A stretch of 38,533 nucleotides of DNA from Halorubrum sp. CBA1125 (GTDB lineage: Archaea > Halobacteriota > Halobacteria > Halobacteriales > Haloferacaceae). The position numbers were made by a program, and so were the translations under genes. How positions within the stretch are numbered: position 1 is the stretch's first letter; every line of letters starts with the position of its first letter. The DNA lies in assembly GCF_009742825.1 (NCBI RefSeq), contig NZ_WPCE01000007.1, positions 1-38,533 on the forward strand, read 5' to 3'. The notes under the pieces are model-generated. The model searched no databases. It was given only the letters and a program-made list of their open reading frames with translations, and was not told where the DNA came from. This document shows, in pieces, positions 25,034-33,808 of this stretch.

Positions 25034-25303
25034 TCACTTCGTCGAGACGCGCCACGTCGTCGCACCGGTGTACGACCACTTCTCGATCTCGAGATCCCGT
25101 GCCGAGTCTTGCAGCTGCACGATCAGCGCGCCGATCTCCTTCGGCGAGAGACCCACGTCCTCGGCGATGAATTTGGCTTTGAAATACGTCTCACCGTCGG
25201 CCGCCTCGGATCGCAGGAACGTAGCGAGGCGTTCGGCCTTCGAGGTCGTCGGTTCGGTCGACTGCTCGGTCGTCGTCCGTGTGGGGGAACGTGTGGTACT
25301 CAT
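25034..25303 (-). CDS. DUF7123-type small protein
   Basis: This is an 89-aa protein. After a Thr/Ser-rich N-terminus (1-20), the core ADGETYFKAKFIAEDVGLSP, KEIGALIVQLQDSARDLEIE and KWSYTGATTWRV matches a conserved haloarchaeal family annotated DUF7123. The core looks like a compact winged-helix-like fold: the FIAEDVGLSPKEIGALI stretch is helix-turn-helix-like, so a DNA-binding role is possible but unproven. The ATG at 25303 overlaps the TGA of the preceding membrane protein gene (ATGA), so both are co-translated. Confidence 0.78.
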   Translation of the reverse strand: MSTTRSPTRTTTEQSTEPTTSKAERLATFLRSEAADGETYFKAKFIAEDVGLSPKEIGALIVQLQDSARDLEIEKWSYTGATTWRVSTK

Positions 25304-25566
25304 TGGCGGGTGGTAGCAGGAACGTCGTGTTCGTGGCCGATCAGGACACACGCGATGTGGACGGCGATGAGGGCGATCGTGCTCCATGCGGTCTCGAAGC
25401 CCATGACGCCGTACGCCGCAGGCACGTACGCGAGTGGCAGGACGATCGCCGCCCAGAACGTCGCAGCGCGAACGCCCGCGATCGCCCGACGCCAACACGC
25501 GGCCGACAGGGAGGTCCCGATCCGAATCGGCGCGTAGATCGGTGAGGGGGACGTTTTACTTGACAT
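25300..25566 (-). CDS. Small two-helix membrane protein upstream of DUF7123 gene
   Basis: This is an 88-aa protein with two or three hydrophobic helices, ATFWAAIVLPLAYVPAAYG and STIALIAVHIACVLIGHE, and a cytoplasmic N-terminus containing SAACWRRAIAGVR. Not assigned to a named family. Its stop overlaps the DUF7123 start. A TATA-like TTATATGATG sits about 38 nt upstream on the minus strand (25605-25614), giving a short leader. Confidence 0.65.
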   Translation of the reverse strand: MSSKTSPSPIYAPIRIGTSLSAACWRRAIAGVRAATFWAAIVLPLAYVPAAYGVMGFETAWSTIALIAVHIACVLIGHEHDVPATTRQ

Positions 25567-26056
25567 GGGGAATCACCGTCGACACTCATCGCATGGATTG
25601 CCAGCATCATATAAGGGACAGAGCGTTGGCGCGTCTTCAGCCGAATTAACGATTCGAAACGATATTTTCGGACTTTTCACCGGCTCGTCCAACTGTTTAA
25701 AACGACTTTAAATGGGATTAGAGCGTTTAATACTGATTTTAATCAACTCTTGGGATCTGATCGGTCGAGCGCTGGATATCCGAGTCGACCGCGCTCTACG
25801 GTCGTTCGCTACGGGCGAGGAACGACCACCGGCCTCGGCCGCGATCGACGACGAGTCCCGCACCCTCTCCAGAACGAATGGAACCGCGAGATCTACGTTG
25901 ATACGCTACTCGAGTGGTTGATATAGAAACGGCTATTTTCAGATGAGGTTGAATGTTAAACAGTAGGTGTTTTGGCTGTCCAGGGAGTACCCGAGGACGT
26001 CAACGCCACACGGCGTGTCGTAACCGAGTTCGCGACCGGTGGGTATCACCCTACAC
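25567..26056. other. Divergent promoter region with AT-rich repeats
   Basis: No gene is firmly supported. The stretch 25645-25750 is the most AT-rich in this part, with two imperfect GTTTAAxAC units 30 bp apart (25695 and 25725). A 69-aa frame at 25712-25921 overlaps these repeats and shows no family resemblance. Nearer the Bat-type gene, TATAGAAACGG and GAATGTTAAACAG (about 25922-25965) are promoter-like. Confidence 0.5.
25695..25744. repeat. Imperfect 20-bp direct repeats spaced 30 bp
   Basis: GTTTAAAACGACTTTAAATG (25695) and GTTTAATACTGATTTTAATC (25725) match at 13 of 20 positions and start 30 bp apart, close to three helical turns. This could be a tandem operator for a regulator upstream of the Bat-type gene. 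Confidence 0.4.
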
Positions 26057-28930
26057 ATGAACCCCAACTGTAATACTGTCCTCGATACGGCCGCCATCCT
26101 CGTTGTCGGCGACACAGCGTGGATAACCGCGTACGCTGGTACGCTCCGAGAGCAGTCCGGCGCGACCGTCCACAGTGTCTCGACGGCGGCGGCGGCCCGG
26201 GAGCGACTTCGGCAGACGGCCGTCGACTGCGTCGTTACCGACTACAGTCTCCCAGAGACGACCGGTCTCGAGCTCGTTCGCCGCGTCCGCGACACGACGG
26301 CGACGCTCCCGATCATTCTGGGGACGGCTGACGGGAGCGAGACACTCGCCAGTGAGGCCATCGAAGCCGGTGTCACCGACTACATCGCCGTCACTGACCA
26401 GTCGGAAGCGGCCGTCACAGACGCCCTCCGACGAACCGAGCAGGCACTCCGGGAGGCGCAGCGGTCGGTGACACAGCGCGAGCGGGCGCGGCAGTTCGAC
26501 GCGATCTTCCACGACACCAGATCGGCAACGTGGGTGCTCGCCCCCGACGGCGCGCTCACGCGCGTCAACCAGGCCGCCCGCGACATGGTGGACGCCGACG
26601 CCGACGCCGTCGTCGGCGACCCGTTCTGGACGCTTCCCTGGTGGCCCGACGACAGCCAGACGAGCGCCGACATCCGTCGCCTCGTCGACACGGCGAGACG
26701 CGGCGAGTTCGGGCACGCCGTCGTCATTCAGGACGCCGTGACTAGCCATCGCGTGCTGGAGCTCTCCGTGCAGCCGGTCACCGACGAACGCGGTGACCTC
26801 GTCTCGATCATCGTCGACAGCGTCGACATCACCGACCGTGTCGACCTCGAGCGGGAACTCCGACGGTCCGAGGAACTCCACCGCGTCACGCTCAACAACA
26901 TGACCGACACCGTCCTCATCACCGACGAGGACGGCGCGTACACGTACGTCTGTCCGAACGTCCACTTCATCTTCGGGTACACCGCCGACGAGATCCGCGA
27001 GTTGGGTACCATCGAGAACCTGCTCGGCGACGATCTCTTCGACCGCGAGGAACTCGCCGAGGCGGGCGTTCTGAAGAACCTCGAGACCACGGCCACGGAC
27101 AAAGCCGGCCGCGAACACACGCTGCTGGTGAACGTCCGCGAGGTGGCCATCCAGGACGGCACGCTGCTGTACAGCTGTCGGGACATCACGAAGCGCAAGC
27201 AGCGCGAGCAGGCCCTCGCCACCCTCCAGGAGACCGCGCGTGACTTCCTGTACGCCGAAACACACCAGGAGATCGCCCGGCACGTCGTCGACGACACCCC
27301 CGACGTCCTCGACCTCGACGCCAGCGCCGTCTACCTCTTCGACGCCGACGACAACCACCTTGAGGCCGCCGCGGCCTCGCCGGCGATGCGGAACGCCCAC
27401 GGACCACTCCCGTCCGTCCACGCCGACGGCCGTGACCTCACCAGCCACAGTTTCGTCGAGAACGAGGCCCTCTTTTTCGAGGACGTCCACGACGCAGACC
27501 GCCTCACTAACCCCGCGACTGACCTCCGGAGCGCGGCGTACATCCCGCTCGGGAACCACGGCGTGTTCGTCGCCGGGTCGACCGACGTCGGCGCTTTCGA
27601 CGACGTCACGCGGGAGCTCGCTGACCTCCTCGCGGCGACCGCTGAGGCGGCACTCGACCGGGTCGACCGGGAATCCCAGCTTCGCGAACAGGACCGCGAA
27701 CTCCAGCGACGGAACGCCCAGCTCACGGCGCTCAATCGGATCAACGGGACCATCCGCGAGATAGATCAGGCGCTCGTGCAATCCGAGACCCGCGAGGAGA
27801 TAGACCACACCGTCTGTGAACGACTCACCGCCGACGGACGCTTCCAGTTCGCCTGGATCGGTACCCTCGATGGCGCGAGGGAGACAGTGACGCCGCAGGC
27901 GTGGGCGGGGACGGACCGGGGATACCTCGATTCGCGATCGTTCCCCGTGTCCGACGACGGCGTCGAGCCTGCGGGTCGGACCGCGGCGACGGGAGCGGTG
28001 ACGCTCGTCTCGAACGTTGCAGCCGACCTCCGCGCGGCCCCGTGGCGCAAGGACGCTATCTCGCGTGACCTGCTCTCCGTGCTGAGCATCCCGCTTTTGT
28101 ACAACGACCTCTCGTACGGCGTCCTGACGGTGTACGCGGAGACGCCGGACGCGTTCGACGAGACCGTCCAGACCGTGCTCGCGGAACTCGGTGAGACCAT
28201 CGCGGCCGCCATCAGCGCAAGCGAGCGCAAGCGCGCGCTCCTGACCACGTCGATGACTCGGCTCGAGTACGCGGTCTCCGACCCCTCGTTCGTGCTCACG
28301 CGGTTGGCTGGCGCTGCTGACTGTACGCTCACCTACGATGGCGGCGTCCAGCAGACCGCGAACGGAAATTACGTGTTCGTCACCGTCGAGGACGCACCAC
28401 TGGACGCCGTCGTCGACGCGGCGGGCGGCCTCAGGGCAGTCGAGGACGTACAGCGGATTCGCGGCGGTGATACCGGGGGCGTGCTGCGGATCCAACTCTC
28501 TGAGCCGTTCCTCGCGACGGAACTGGCCGACCACGGAGCCGTCCTGCGGAGCGTATCGACCTCCCGATCGGGCACGAGATTGATCGTCGACGTCTCCGGC
28601 GGCGCCGAGGTCAGGCACGTCTCGCGGTTCGTCAGCGAGCGCTTCGACGATGTCGACCTCACGTCGAAGCAGACGCGCGAACAGGCGTCCGAGCACGGAT
28701 TCTACGCGTCGGTCCTCGACCGCCTGACTGACAGACAACTGGAAGTCGTCGAGACGGCGTACTACAGCGGATTCTTCGAATCGCCGCGGAAGGCGACCGG
28801 CGAAGCCGTCGCAGACTCGCTGGACATCTCTCCTCAGGCCTTCTACCAGCATATCCGAGCCGCACAGCGGAAACTGTTCGCGGCGCTTATCGACGACCAC
28901 ACGCCGATCTCCACTCGACACACCGATTGA
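26057..28930 (+). CDS. Bat-type multi-sensor transcriptional regulator (receiver-PAS-PAS-GAF-GAF-BAT-HTH_10)
   Basis: This is a 957-aa protein from the ATG at 26057. A receiver-like domain (about 12-125) has the phosphoacceptor region CVVTDYSLPETTGLELVRRV. The usual Lys after the last strand is replaced in DYIAVTDQSE and the acidic pair near the start is reduced to one Asp, so phosphorylation is doubtful. Two PAS domains follow (about 145-270 and 275-390), then a GAF domain (about 400-530) and a second GAF-like domain (about 560-720). A BAT module comes next, and a C-terminal HTH_10 with LTDRQLEVVETAYYSGFFES and SLDISPQAFYQHIRAAQRKL. The plan is that of bacterio-opsin-activator regulators, which respond to oxygen, light or redox. 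Target genes are not evident; the neighbouring rubrerythrin-like and glutamate dehydrogenase genes are candidates. Confidence 0.93.
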   Translation: MNPNCNTVLDTAAILVVGDTAWITAYAGTLREQSGATVHSVSTAAAARERLRQTAVDCVVTDYSLPETTGLELVRRVRDTTATLPIILGTADGSETLASEAIEAGVTDYIAVTDQSEAAVTDALRRTEQALREAQRSVTQRERARQFDAIFHDTRSATWVLAPDGALTRVNQAARDMVDADADAVVGDPFWTLPWWPDDSQTSADIRRLVDTARRGEFGHAVVIQDAVTSHRVLELSVQPVTDERGDLVSIIVDSVDITDRVDLERELRRSEELHRVTLNNMTDTVLITDEDGAYTYVCPNVHFIFGYTADEIRELGTIENLLGDDLFDREELAEAGVLKNLETTATDKAGREHTLLVNVREVAIQDGTLLYSCRDITKRKQREQALATLQETARDFLYAETHQEIARHVVDDTPDVLDLDASAVYLFDADDNHLEAAAASPAMRNAHGPLPSVHADGRDLTSHSFVENEALFFEDVHDADRLTNPATDLRSAAYIPLGNHGVFVAGSTDVGAFDDVTRELADLLAATAEAALDRVDRESQLREQDRELQRRNAQLTALNRINGTIREIDQALVQSETREEIDHTVCERLTADGRFQFAWIGTLDGARETVTPQAWAGTDRGYLDSRSFPVSDDGVEPAGRTAATGAVTLVSNVAADLRAAPWRKDAISRDLLSVLSIPLLYNDLSYGVLTVYAETPDAFDETVQTVLAELGETIAAAISASERKRALLTTSMTRLEYAVSDPSFVLTRLAGAADCTLTYDGGVQQTANGNYVFVTVEDAPLDAVVDAAGGLRAVEDVQRIRGGDTGGVLRIQLSEPFLATELADHGAVLRSVSTSRSGTRLIVDVSGGAEVRHVSRFVSERFDDVDLTSKQTREQASEHGFYASVLDRLTDRQLEVVETAYYSGFFESPRKATGEAVADSLDISPQAFYQHIRAAQRKLFAALIDDHTPISTRHTD

Positions 28931-28955
28931 CACAGCGTTCGACACACCGATTGCC
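28915..28955. repeat. Direct repeat TCGACACACCGATTG at the end of the Bat-type gene
   Basis: The 15-mer TCGACACACCGATTG occurs at the stop of the Bat-type gene and again 26 bp later. It looks like a partial duplication of the gene's 3' end. Confidence 0.5.
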
Positions 28956-29158
28956 ACTCCCTGTCGCTTCCACGCGTGTACGTCGGCACGCCCATGGGCC
29001 TGGAGTAGCCGACGGGGTTCGGTACCTCCCCGTTGCTTGAATAGTAACCCCCACCACGCACTCCGTGGTTCGATGCTCAACTACTAGATATACCCTTATA
29101 TCCTCATTATTCCCTTGTAGAGTGCTCTGCGCGGTACAGCAGGGACGCTCGATCATCC

Positions 29159-29302
29159 ATGAGGGACATCGACCAGACGCCGGCCGAGGAATCGCCCTAC
29201 GAGTGCTTCGAGTGCGGGAACGTCGTGCTCGTCGAGAAGAACCCCGGCACGTGCCCCGACTGTGCCGGTGAGATGCGGAATCGACACACACCGATCGAGT
29301 AA
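29159..29302 (+). CDS. Rubrerythrin-like zinc-ribbon small protein
   Basis: This is a 47-aa protein. [10 protein letters not shown] and [13 protein letters not shown] give two CxxC knuckles, a rubredoxin-like or zinc-ribbon fold of the rubrerythrin-like family common in haloarchaea. It has no di-iron domain. It probably binds zinc or iron; a redox role is inferred only. It ends 2 nt before the glutamate dehydrogenase ATG, so the two are probably co-transcribed. AT-rich DNA at 29086-29112 with CTTATATCC can supply the promoter. Confidence 0.82.
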   Translation: MRDIDQTPAEESPYECFECGNVVLVEKNPGTCPDCAGEMRNRHTPIE

Positions 29303-29304
29303 CG

Positions 29305-30615
29305 ATGGCCTCGCCATCGACGACACCTCGCGACGACGAGGCGCACGAAGGGACGCACGAACAGACGAGGGAACCGGAGTCCGCGCTGGAGACGGCGCGG
29401 CGACAGCTCCAGCACGCCGCCGCCCATCTCGACATCGATCAGAACGTCGTCGAGCGACTCAAGCACCCCAAGAAAGTCCAGGAGGTTACCGTCCCTATCG
29501 AGCGCGAGAACGGCAACGTGGCGGTCTATACCGGGTATCGTGCCCAGCACGACAGCGTTCGCGGTCCGTTCAAGGGTGGTCTCCGGTACCACCCCGACGT
29601 CACGCGCGAGGAGTGTGTCGGCCTCGGGATGTGGATGACCTGGAAGTGCGCCGTGATGGACATCCCGTTCGGCGGCGCGAAGGGCGGTATCGCGGTGAAC
29701 CCCAAAGACCTCACCGACGACGAGAAAGAACAGCTGACGCGCCGGTTCACCGACGAGATCCGAGCGGTCATCGGGCCGACGAAGGACATCCCTGCTCCCG
29801 ACATGGGGACCGACCCCCAGACGATGGCGTGGGTGATGGACGCCTACTCGATGCAGGAAGGTGAGACGATTCCAGGGGTGGTCACGGGAAAGCCCCCCAT
29901 CGTTGGCGGCAGCAAAGGGCGTGATGCGGCACCGGGCCGGAGCGTCGCGATCATCGCTCGTGAGGCGATCGACTACTACGGGAAGGACATCGGGGAAACG
30001 TCGGTTGCAGTCCAGGGCTTCGGGAGCGTCGGCTCGAACGCCGCGAAGTTGCTCGATGGCTGGGGTGCAAACGTCGTCGCAGTGAGTGACGTCAACGGTG
30101 GGATCTACGATGCGAACGGGCTAGATACGCACACGATCCCCTCCCATCACGAGGAGCCGGAGGCGGTGATGACCCACGAGGCTCCGGAGACGGTGACGAA
30201 CGACGAGTTGCTGGAACTCGACGTCGACGTGTTGATTCCGGCAGCGATCGGGAACGTCCTGACGGCGGACAACGCGGACGACGTTGTTGCGGACGTCATC
30301 ATCGAGGGTGCCAACGGGCCGACGACGACTGCGGCGAGTGCTATTTTTGCCGAGCGAGATATCCCGGTGATTCCGGATATTCTGGCCAACGCCGGCGGGG
30401 TGACGGTGAGTTACTTCGAGTGGCTACAGGACATCAATCGGCGCGCCTGGTCGCTCGACCGCGTCAACGACGAATTGGAAACGGAGATGCTGGCAGCCTG
30501 GCAGAACATCCGCGAGGAATTCGAGTCGCGGGACGTGACGTGGCGCGATGCGGCGTATATCGTCGCGCTATCACGGGTCGCAAAAGCCCACGAGACGCGC
30601 GGGCTCTGGCCTTGA
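29305..30615 (+). CDS. gdhB: Glutamate dehydrogenase (hexameric family)
   Basis: This 436-aa enzyme interconverts glutamate with 2-oxoglutarate plus ammonia using NAD(P). [12 protein letters not shown] contains the substrate Lys90, [18 protein letters not shown] contains Lys114 and catalytic Lys126, and [17 protein letters not shown] is the dinucleotide GxGxxG. The ending [15 protein letters not shown] is typical of the family. An acidic 30-residue N-terminal extension with Glu, Asp and His precedes the fold. It is 2 nt downstream of the rubrerythrin-like gene and a distant paralogue of the enzyme at 32283. Cofactor preference cannot be read with confidence. The symbol is by analogy with multi-Gdh haloarchaea. 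Confidence 0.93.
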   Translation: MASPSTTPRDDEAHEGTHEQTREPESALETARRQLQHAAAHLDIDQNVVERLKHPKKVQEVTVPIERENGNVAVYTGYRAQHDSVRGPFKGGLRYHPDVTREECVGLGMWMTWKCAVMDIPFGGAKGGIAVNPKDLTDDEKEQLTRRFTDEIRAVIGPTKDIPAPDMGTDPQTMAWVMDAYSMQEGETIPGVVTGKPPIVGGSKGRDAAPGRSVAIIAREAIDYYGKDIGETSVAVQGFGSVGSNAAKLLDGWGANVVAVSDVNGGIYDANGLDTHTIPSHHEEPEAVMTHEAPETVTNDELLELDVDVLIPAAIGNVLTADNADDVVADVIIEGANGPTTTAASAIFAERDIPVIPDILANAGGVTVSYFEWLQDINRRAWSLDRVNDELETEMLAAWQNIREEFESRDVTWRDAAYIVALSRVAKAHETRGLWP

Positions 30616-30705
30616 CATCTTCCTTGTGCGAACGCGGCTTTCTCCTCGCATCTCCGCAAATTCACTCCGGAGTCGGCGTACTCGTAGACCCTGGTTTTCC
30701 AGAGA

Positions 30706-31476
30706 TCACCCGCGTACGGTAACCTCGTCGCCGACGCGGATCGTCTCCCCGCGATCGCGTTCGGGTACTTGCGTGATGATCATCAGCGAGTAATAGTGGT
30801 CGAACGCGTCATCGGTGGCCCACTCGGGAAACGTGGCCTCGCGTCTCTTCACGAATCGTTCGCGGAACTCGGGGATCGGTTCACCGGTGTCCGGATCACG
30901 CTGTGGAACGACACACCGGCCACAGGGCGTCACACCCTCGAGGCGAACGCCGTCGATTTCGAAGTCCGGTGATCCCTCGCCGACGAACCGGTCCTCCCAG
31001 AACGCCGGCACGCCCGCGACCTCGACGTTCGCTCGAAGACGGCGACGAGCGCCGTCGACCGTCATCTCGTCGAACCACGAGGCGACCGTTTCGAGCGTGG
31101 CCGTACTGACGACTGACGGTCCCATCTCGCGCCGATCGACGAATCCAAGCGACGAGTCTCTCCGGAGCGTCACCGCCGTCTCGAAGCAGGAACTGAACCA
31201 TCGCGCCGCTTGCTCGGGTTCCGCGTCCAGATCGAATCGCTGCACGTCACCGTCGGGTGTCTCGACTCGCAACGCACTCGATCCGGGGACGAAATCGGTC
31301 GCGAGTTCGTGTACTCGCTCGGTCCGTTTCCCGTTGAGGACGTTCCCTTCGGCGTCGAACAGCGCGAACTCGCGGTCGTGTTCCAGTGTCCCTCCCTCGA
31401 GGATCGCGGCCGCTTCGACGTCGATCCCGTCCAGTCCTTTCACTGGAAACACCCGAAGTCGCTCCAAGCGGGCCAT
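30706..31476 (-). CDS. MOSC-domain protein with N-terminal beta-barrel
   Basis: This is a 256-aa protein from the ATG at 31476, chosen over the GTG at 31485 because AACAGTTATG-like DNA stands about 27 nt upstream. LERLRVFPVKGLDGIDVEAA is the MOSC_N domain. The C-terminal MOSC domain contains the conserved Cys in GVTPCGRCVVPQRDPDTGE, which binds sulfur and the molybdenum cofactor in characterised members such as mARC and YcbX. It lacks a ferredoxin extension. A role in molybdenum-dependent N-hydroxylated compound reduction is possible; no partner is adjacent. Confidence 0.87.
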   Translation of the reverse strand: MARLERLRVFPVKGLDGIDVEAAAILEGGTLEHDREFALFDAEGNVLNGKRTERVHELATDFVPGSSALRVETPDGDVQRFDLDAEPEQAARWFSSCFETAVTLRRDSSLGFVDRREMGPSVVSTATLETVASWFDEMTVDGARRRLRANVEVAGVPAFWEDRFVGEGSPDFEIDGVRLEGVTPCGRCVVPQRDPDTGEPIPEFRERFVKRREATFPEWATDDAFDHYYSLMIITQVPERDRGETIRVGDEVTVRG

Positions 31477-31547
31477 CACGCACACGTGGTGTGTCTCTCA
31501 CATAACTGTTCTTGCGAACACGCTCACGCTCGCGACTCTCAGTGTGT

Positions 31548-31555
31548 ACTTAAAG
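31548..31555 (+). promoter_or_regulatory. TATA element upstream of doxX-like gene
   Basis: ACTTAAAG lies about 104 nt before the ATG at 31659, giving a leadered transcript consistent with the GAGGAGAG ribosome site at 31646-31653. Confidence 0.5.
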
Positions 31556-31658
31556 ACCCACCCAACCGGGGGAACCGCGGACGCGGTTCTCCCGCGGAGG
31601 GAACGCCCTTCGCGGTTTATCCCCCCGTACGCGCTACTCCGAAGTGAGGAGAGACACG

Positions 31659-32213
31659 ATGTCAACGAAAACCACCAACGAGTTCGGCGGGGAGTTCGGC
31701 GGGATCACGCTGCTGGGGAAGGCGCACTCGCTGTCGGCGCTGTTCATCGTCCTGCTTCGGGCGACGATCGGCGGGATGATCCTGTTCGCGGGCCTCGGCA
31801 AGGTCGCGGAGTGGCCGTTCGAGGCGAGCGGCTACCTCGCGAACGTCGACCCGGCGAGCCCGGTCAGCGGCCTGTACGGGGCGATGGCCGCGACGCCGTG
31901 GTTCGTGGAGTTCGCGAACGTCTTCGTCCCGGCCACGCAGGTGCTCGTCGGCGTCGCGCTGATCGCCGGCGCGTTCGTCCGGCTGGCCGCCCTCGGCGGC
32001 GCCGTCCAGATGGCGCTGTTCTACCTCGGCGGCTGGACCGGCGACGTCTTCGCGCTGTTCGACTCGACGCTGGTCTACGTGATCGTGTTCCTCACGGTCG
32101 CCGCGTTCGGCGCGGGGCGGGTCCTCGGCCTCGACGCCCGCATCGAGCGGCTGGACGTCGGCGGACAGGCGCTCGTCGAGCGCTTCCCGGCGCTCCGGTA
32201 CGTGCTCGGTTGA
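31659..32213 (+). CDS. DoxX-family membrane protein
   Basis: This is a 184-aa protein with four hydrophobic helices. FIVLLRATIGGMILFAGLGK is the first and has the family's Arg and G-KV motif, followed by FVPATQVLVGVALIAGAFVR, LGGAVQMALFYLGG and TLVYVIVFLTVAAFGAG. This is DoxX/terminal-quinol-oxidase-subunit-like and probably acts in the membrane in redox or thiosulfate metabolism; the reaction is unproven. The ATG at 31659 has the ribosome site GAGGAGAG 5 nt upstream. It is convergent with gdh at 32283. Confidence 0.85.
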   Translation: MSTKTTNEFGGEFGGITLLGKAHSLSALFIVLLRATIGGMILFAGLGKVAEWPFEASGYLANVDPASPVSGLYGAMAATPWFVEFANVFVPATQVLVGVALIAGAFVRLAALGGAVQMALFYLGGWTGDVFALFDSTLVYVIVFLTVAAFGAGRVLGLDARIERLDVGGQALVERFPALRYVLG

Positions 32214-32282
32214 GCGGCTCTTTTTGCGATCGGGCTTTCGTCGACGGTTCCAGTGTGGGGGCTCTTCCGAGCCCGAGGAGCG

Positions 32283-33536
32283 CTACGGCCAGGAGCCGGC
32301 CTGATCGTAGGCGTTCACGATTCGTTCGATCGCGACGACGTAGGCGGCGGTCCGGAGATTCTGCACGTCGGTCGCCTCGTAGGCGTCGACAAGCCCGTCG
32401 AACGACTCCGTGATAACGCGTTCGAGCTCCTCGTTGACCCGCGATTCGGACCAGGAGAACCGCTGTCGATTCTGCACCCACTCGAAGTACGAGACGGTGA
32501 CGCCGCCGGCGTTCGCGAGGATGTCGGGCACGACCCAGACGTCGCGCTCGCCGAGCACGTCGTCGGCGTCGGGCGTGAGCGGTCCGTTCGCGGCCTCCAC
32601 GATCACGTCTGCCTCCACCGCCTCGGCGAGGTCACCGTCGATCGCGTTCTCCAGCGCGGCCGGGACCAGCAGGTCGACGTCGAGGGTCAAAAGCTCCTCG
32701 TTCGTGACCGTCTCGGTGTCGCCGTATCCGGTGACCGACCCGGTCTCGTTCTTGTGGGCTTTCACCGCGTCCGGGTCGACGCCGGCCGCGTCGTAGATCC
32801 CGCCGGACGAGTCCGAGACGGCGACGACGTCGCCGCCGAGGTCGTCGATCAGGCTGGCCCCGATCGACCCGGCGTTGCCGTACCCCTGCACCGCGACGGT
32901 CGCACCGTCGAGGTCGCGGTCGAGCCAGTCGAATATCTCGCGCGCGGAGATGGCGACGGACCGCCCCGTCGCCTCCACGCGTCCCTCGCTGCCGCCCGAG
33001 TCGAGCGCCTTCCCGGTGATGACGCCCGGCGCGGTCGTGTTCTCTAAGGTCTCGTAGGTGTCTTTGATCCAGTTCATCTCGCGCTGGCCGGTGTTGACGT
33101 CCGGCGCGGGGATGTCGCGGTCCTCGCCGATCAGCGGCCGAATCTCCGTCGCGAACGCCCGGGTGAGTCGCTCCAGTTCCGTCTCGGAGTAGTCGGCCGG
33201 GTCGATCGCGATCCCGCCTTTCCCCCCGCCGTAGGGGAGGTCGACGACCGCGCACTTGTACGCCATCCACCCCGACAGCGCCTTCACCTCGTCGCGCGTC
33301 ACGCCCGGGTGGTAGCGGATCCCCCCCTTGTACGGCCCGCGGTCGCCGTTGAACTGCGACCGGTACGCGCGGACCGTCTCCAGCGAGCCGTCGTCGAGTT
33401 CGAACGTCAGGTTCGTCTCCAGCACCCGCTCCGGGTTCTTCAGTCGCTTCAGGACGCCCGGTGACACGTCGACCGCGACCGCGGCGTCGTCGACCTGTTC
33501 CTGCAGACTCTCGAACGGGTTGGCTTGGTCAGCCAT
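32283..33536 (-). CDS. gdhA: Glutamate dehydrogenase (second paralogue)
   Basis: This is a 417-aa enzyme. [12 protein letters not shown] contains substrate Lys70, [17 protein letters not shown] contains Lys94 and catalytic Lys106, and [17 protein letters not shown] is the Rossmann glycine loop. It lacks the acidic extension of the other copy. The ATG at 33536 has TTAAA 24 nt upstream (33561-33565), a leaderless promoter. It is convergent with doxX and adjacent to CitE-like and MaoC genes. In haloarchaea, glutamate dehydrogenase supplies glutamate to the methylaspartate cycle. Whether this copy is anabolic or catabolic is not readable here. The symbol is provisional. Confidence 0.92.
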   Translation of the reverse strand: MADQANPFESLQEQVDDAAVAVDVSPGVLKRLKNPERVLETNLTFELDDGSLETVRAYRSQFNGDRGPYKGGIRYHPGVTRDEVKALSGWMAYKCAVVDLPYGGGKGGIAIDPADYSETELERLTRAFATEIRPLIGEDRDIPAPDVNTGQREMNWIKDTYETLENTTAPGVITGKALDSGGSEGRVEATGRSVAISAREIFDWLDRDLDGATVAVQGYGNAGSIGASLIDDLGGDVVAVSDSSGGIYDAAGVDPDAVKAHKNETGSVTGYGDTETVTNEELLTLDVDLLVPAALENAIDGDLAEAVEADVIVEAANGPLTPDADDVLGERDVWVVPDILANAGGVTVSYFEWVQNRQRFSWSESRVNEELERVITESFDGLVDAYEATDVQNLRTAAYVVAIERIVNAYDQAGSWP

Positions 33537-33560
33537 ACCTGAACGTCCAGATGGATCCGG

Positions 33561-33565
33561 TTTAA
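33561..33565 (-). promoter_or_regulatory. TATA element for gdh at 33536
   Basis: AATTAAAC on the minus strand lies 24 nt before the ATG, a leaderless promoter. Confidence 0.55.
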
Positions 33566-33628
33566 TTGTGACGGCTGATCCCGCGATCGGAATATCGATC
33601 CGGAAGTTGTACACGCCCGCGTCGACAG

Positions 33629-33682
33629 GAGAGTGGACGAACGTGGGGAGAGTGGACGAACGTAGAGAGTGGACAGAATGTG
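33629..33682. repeat. Tandem AGAGTGGACGAACGT-type repeats
   Basis: Two near-identical 15-mers (AGAGTGGACGAACGT) followed by a degenerate third (AGAGTGGACAGAATG) lie 15-19 bp apart in the gap between gdh and the CitE-like gene. No frame explains them; a slippage origin or a protein-binding array is possible. Confidence 0.55.
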
Positions 33683-33808
33683 GTACGGTAACGTCATCTC
33701 GGCGCTCTCGACGGGTGAGCCCGAGAACGAGAACGGTCTCTGGGGAGCGTTACGGTCCTCCGGCGAACGCACCGGTTCTCCGGCGGGCGCGACGCTCTGT
33801 CAGCGGCC

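Noticed and set aside
25712..25921. 69-aa plus-strand ORF in the divergent region
   Set aside because: Its start overlaps an AT-rich repeat that looks regulatory and it has no recognisable family; kept only as part of the intergenic description.
26051..29080. Long minus-strand open frame opposite the Bat-type regulator
   Set aside because: Repetitive V/D/R composition, no domains; the sense strand has complete receiver, PAS, GAF and HTH motifs.
30612..30640. TGACATCTTCC after gdh as another IS200/IS605-type end
   Set aside because: Only a short, imperfect match and no hairpin or partner end.
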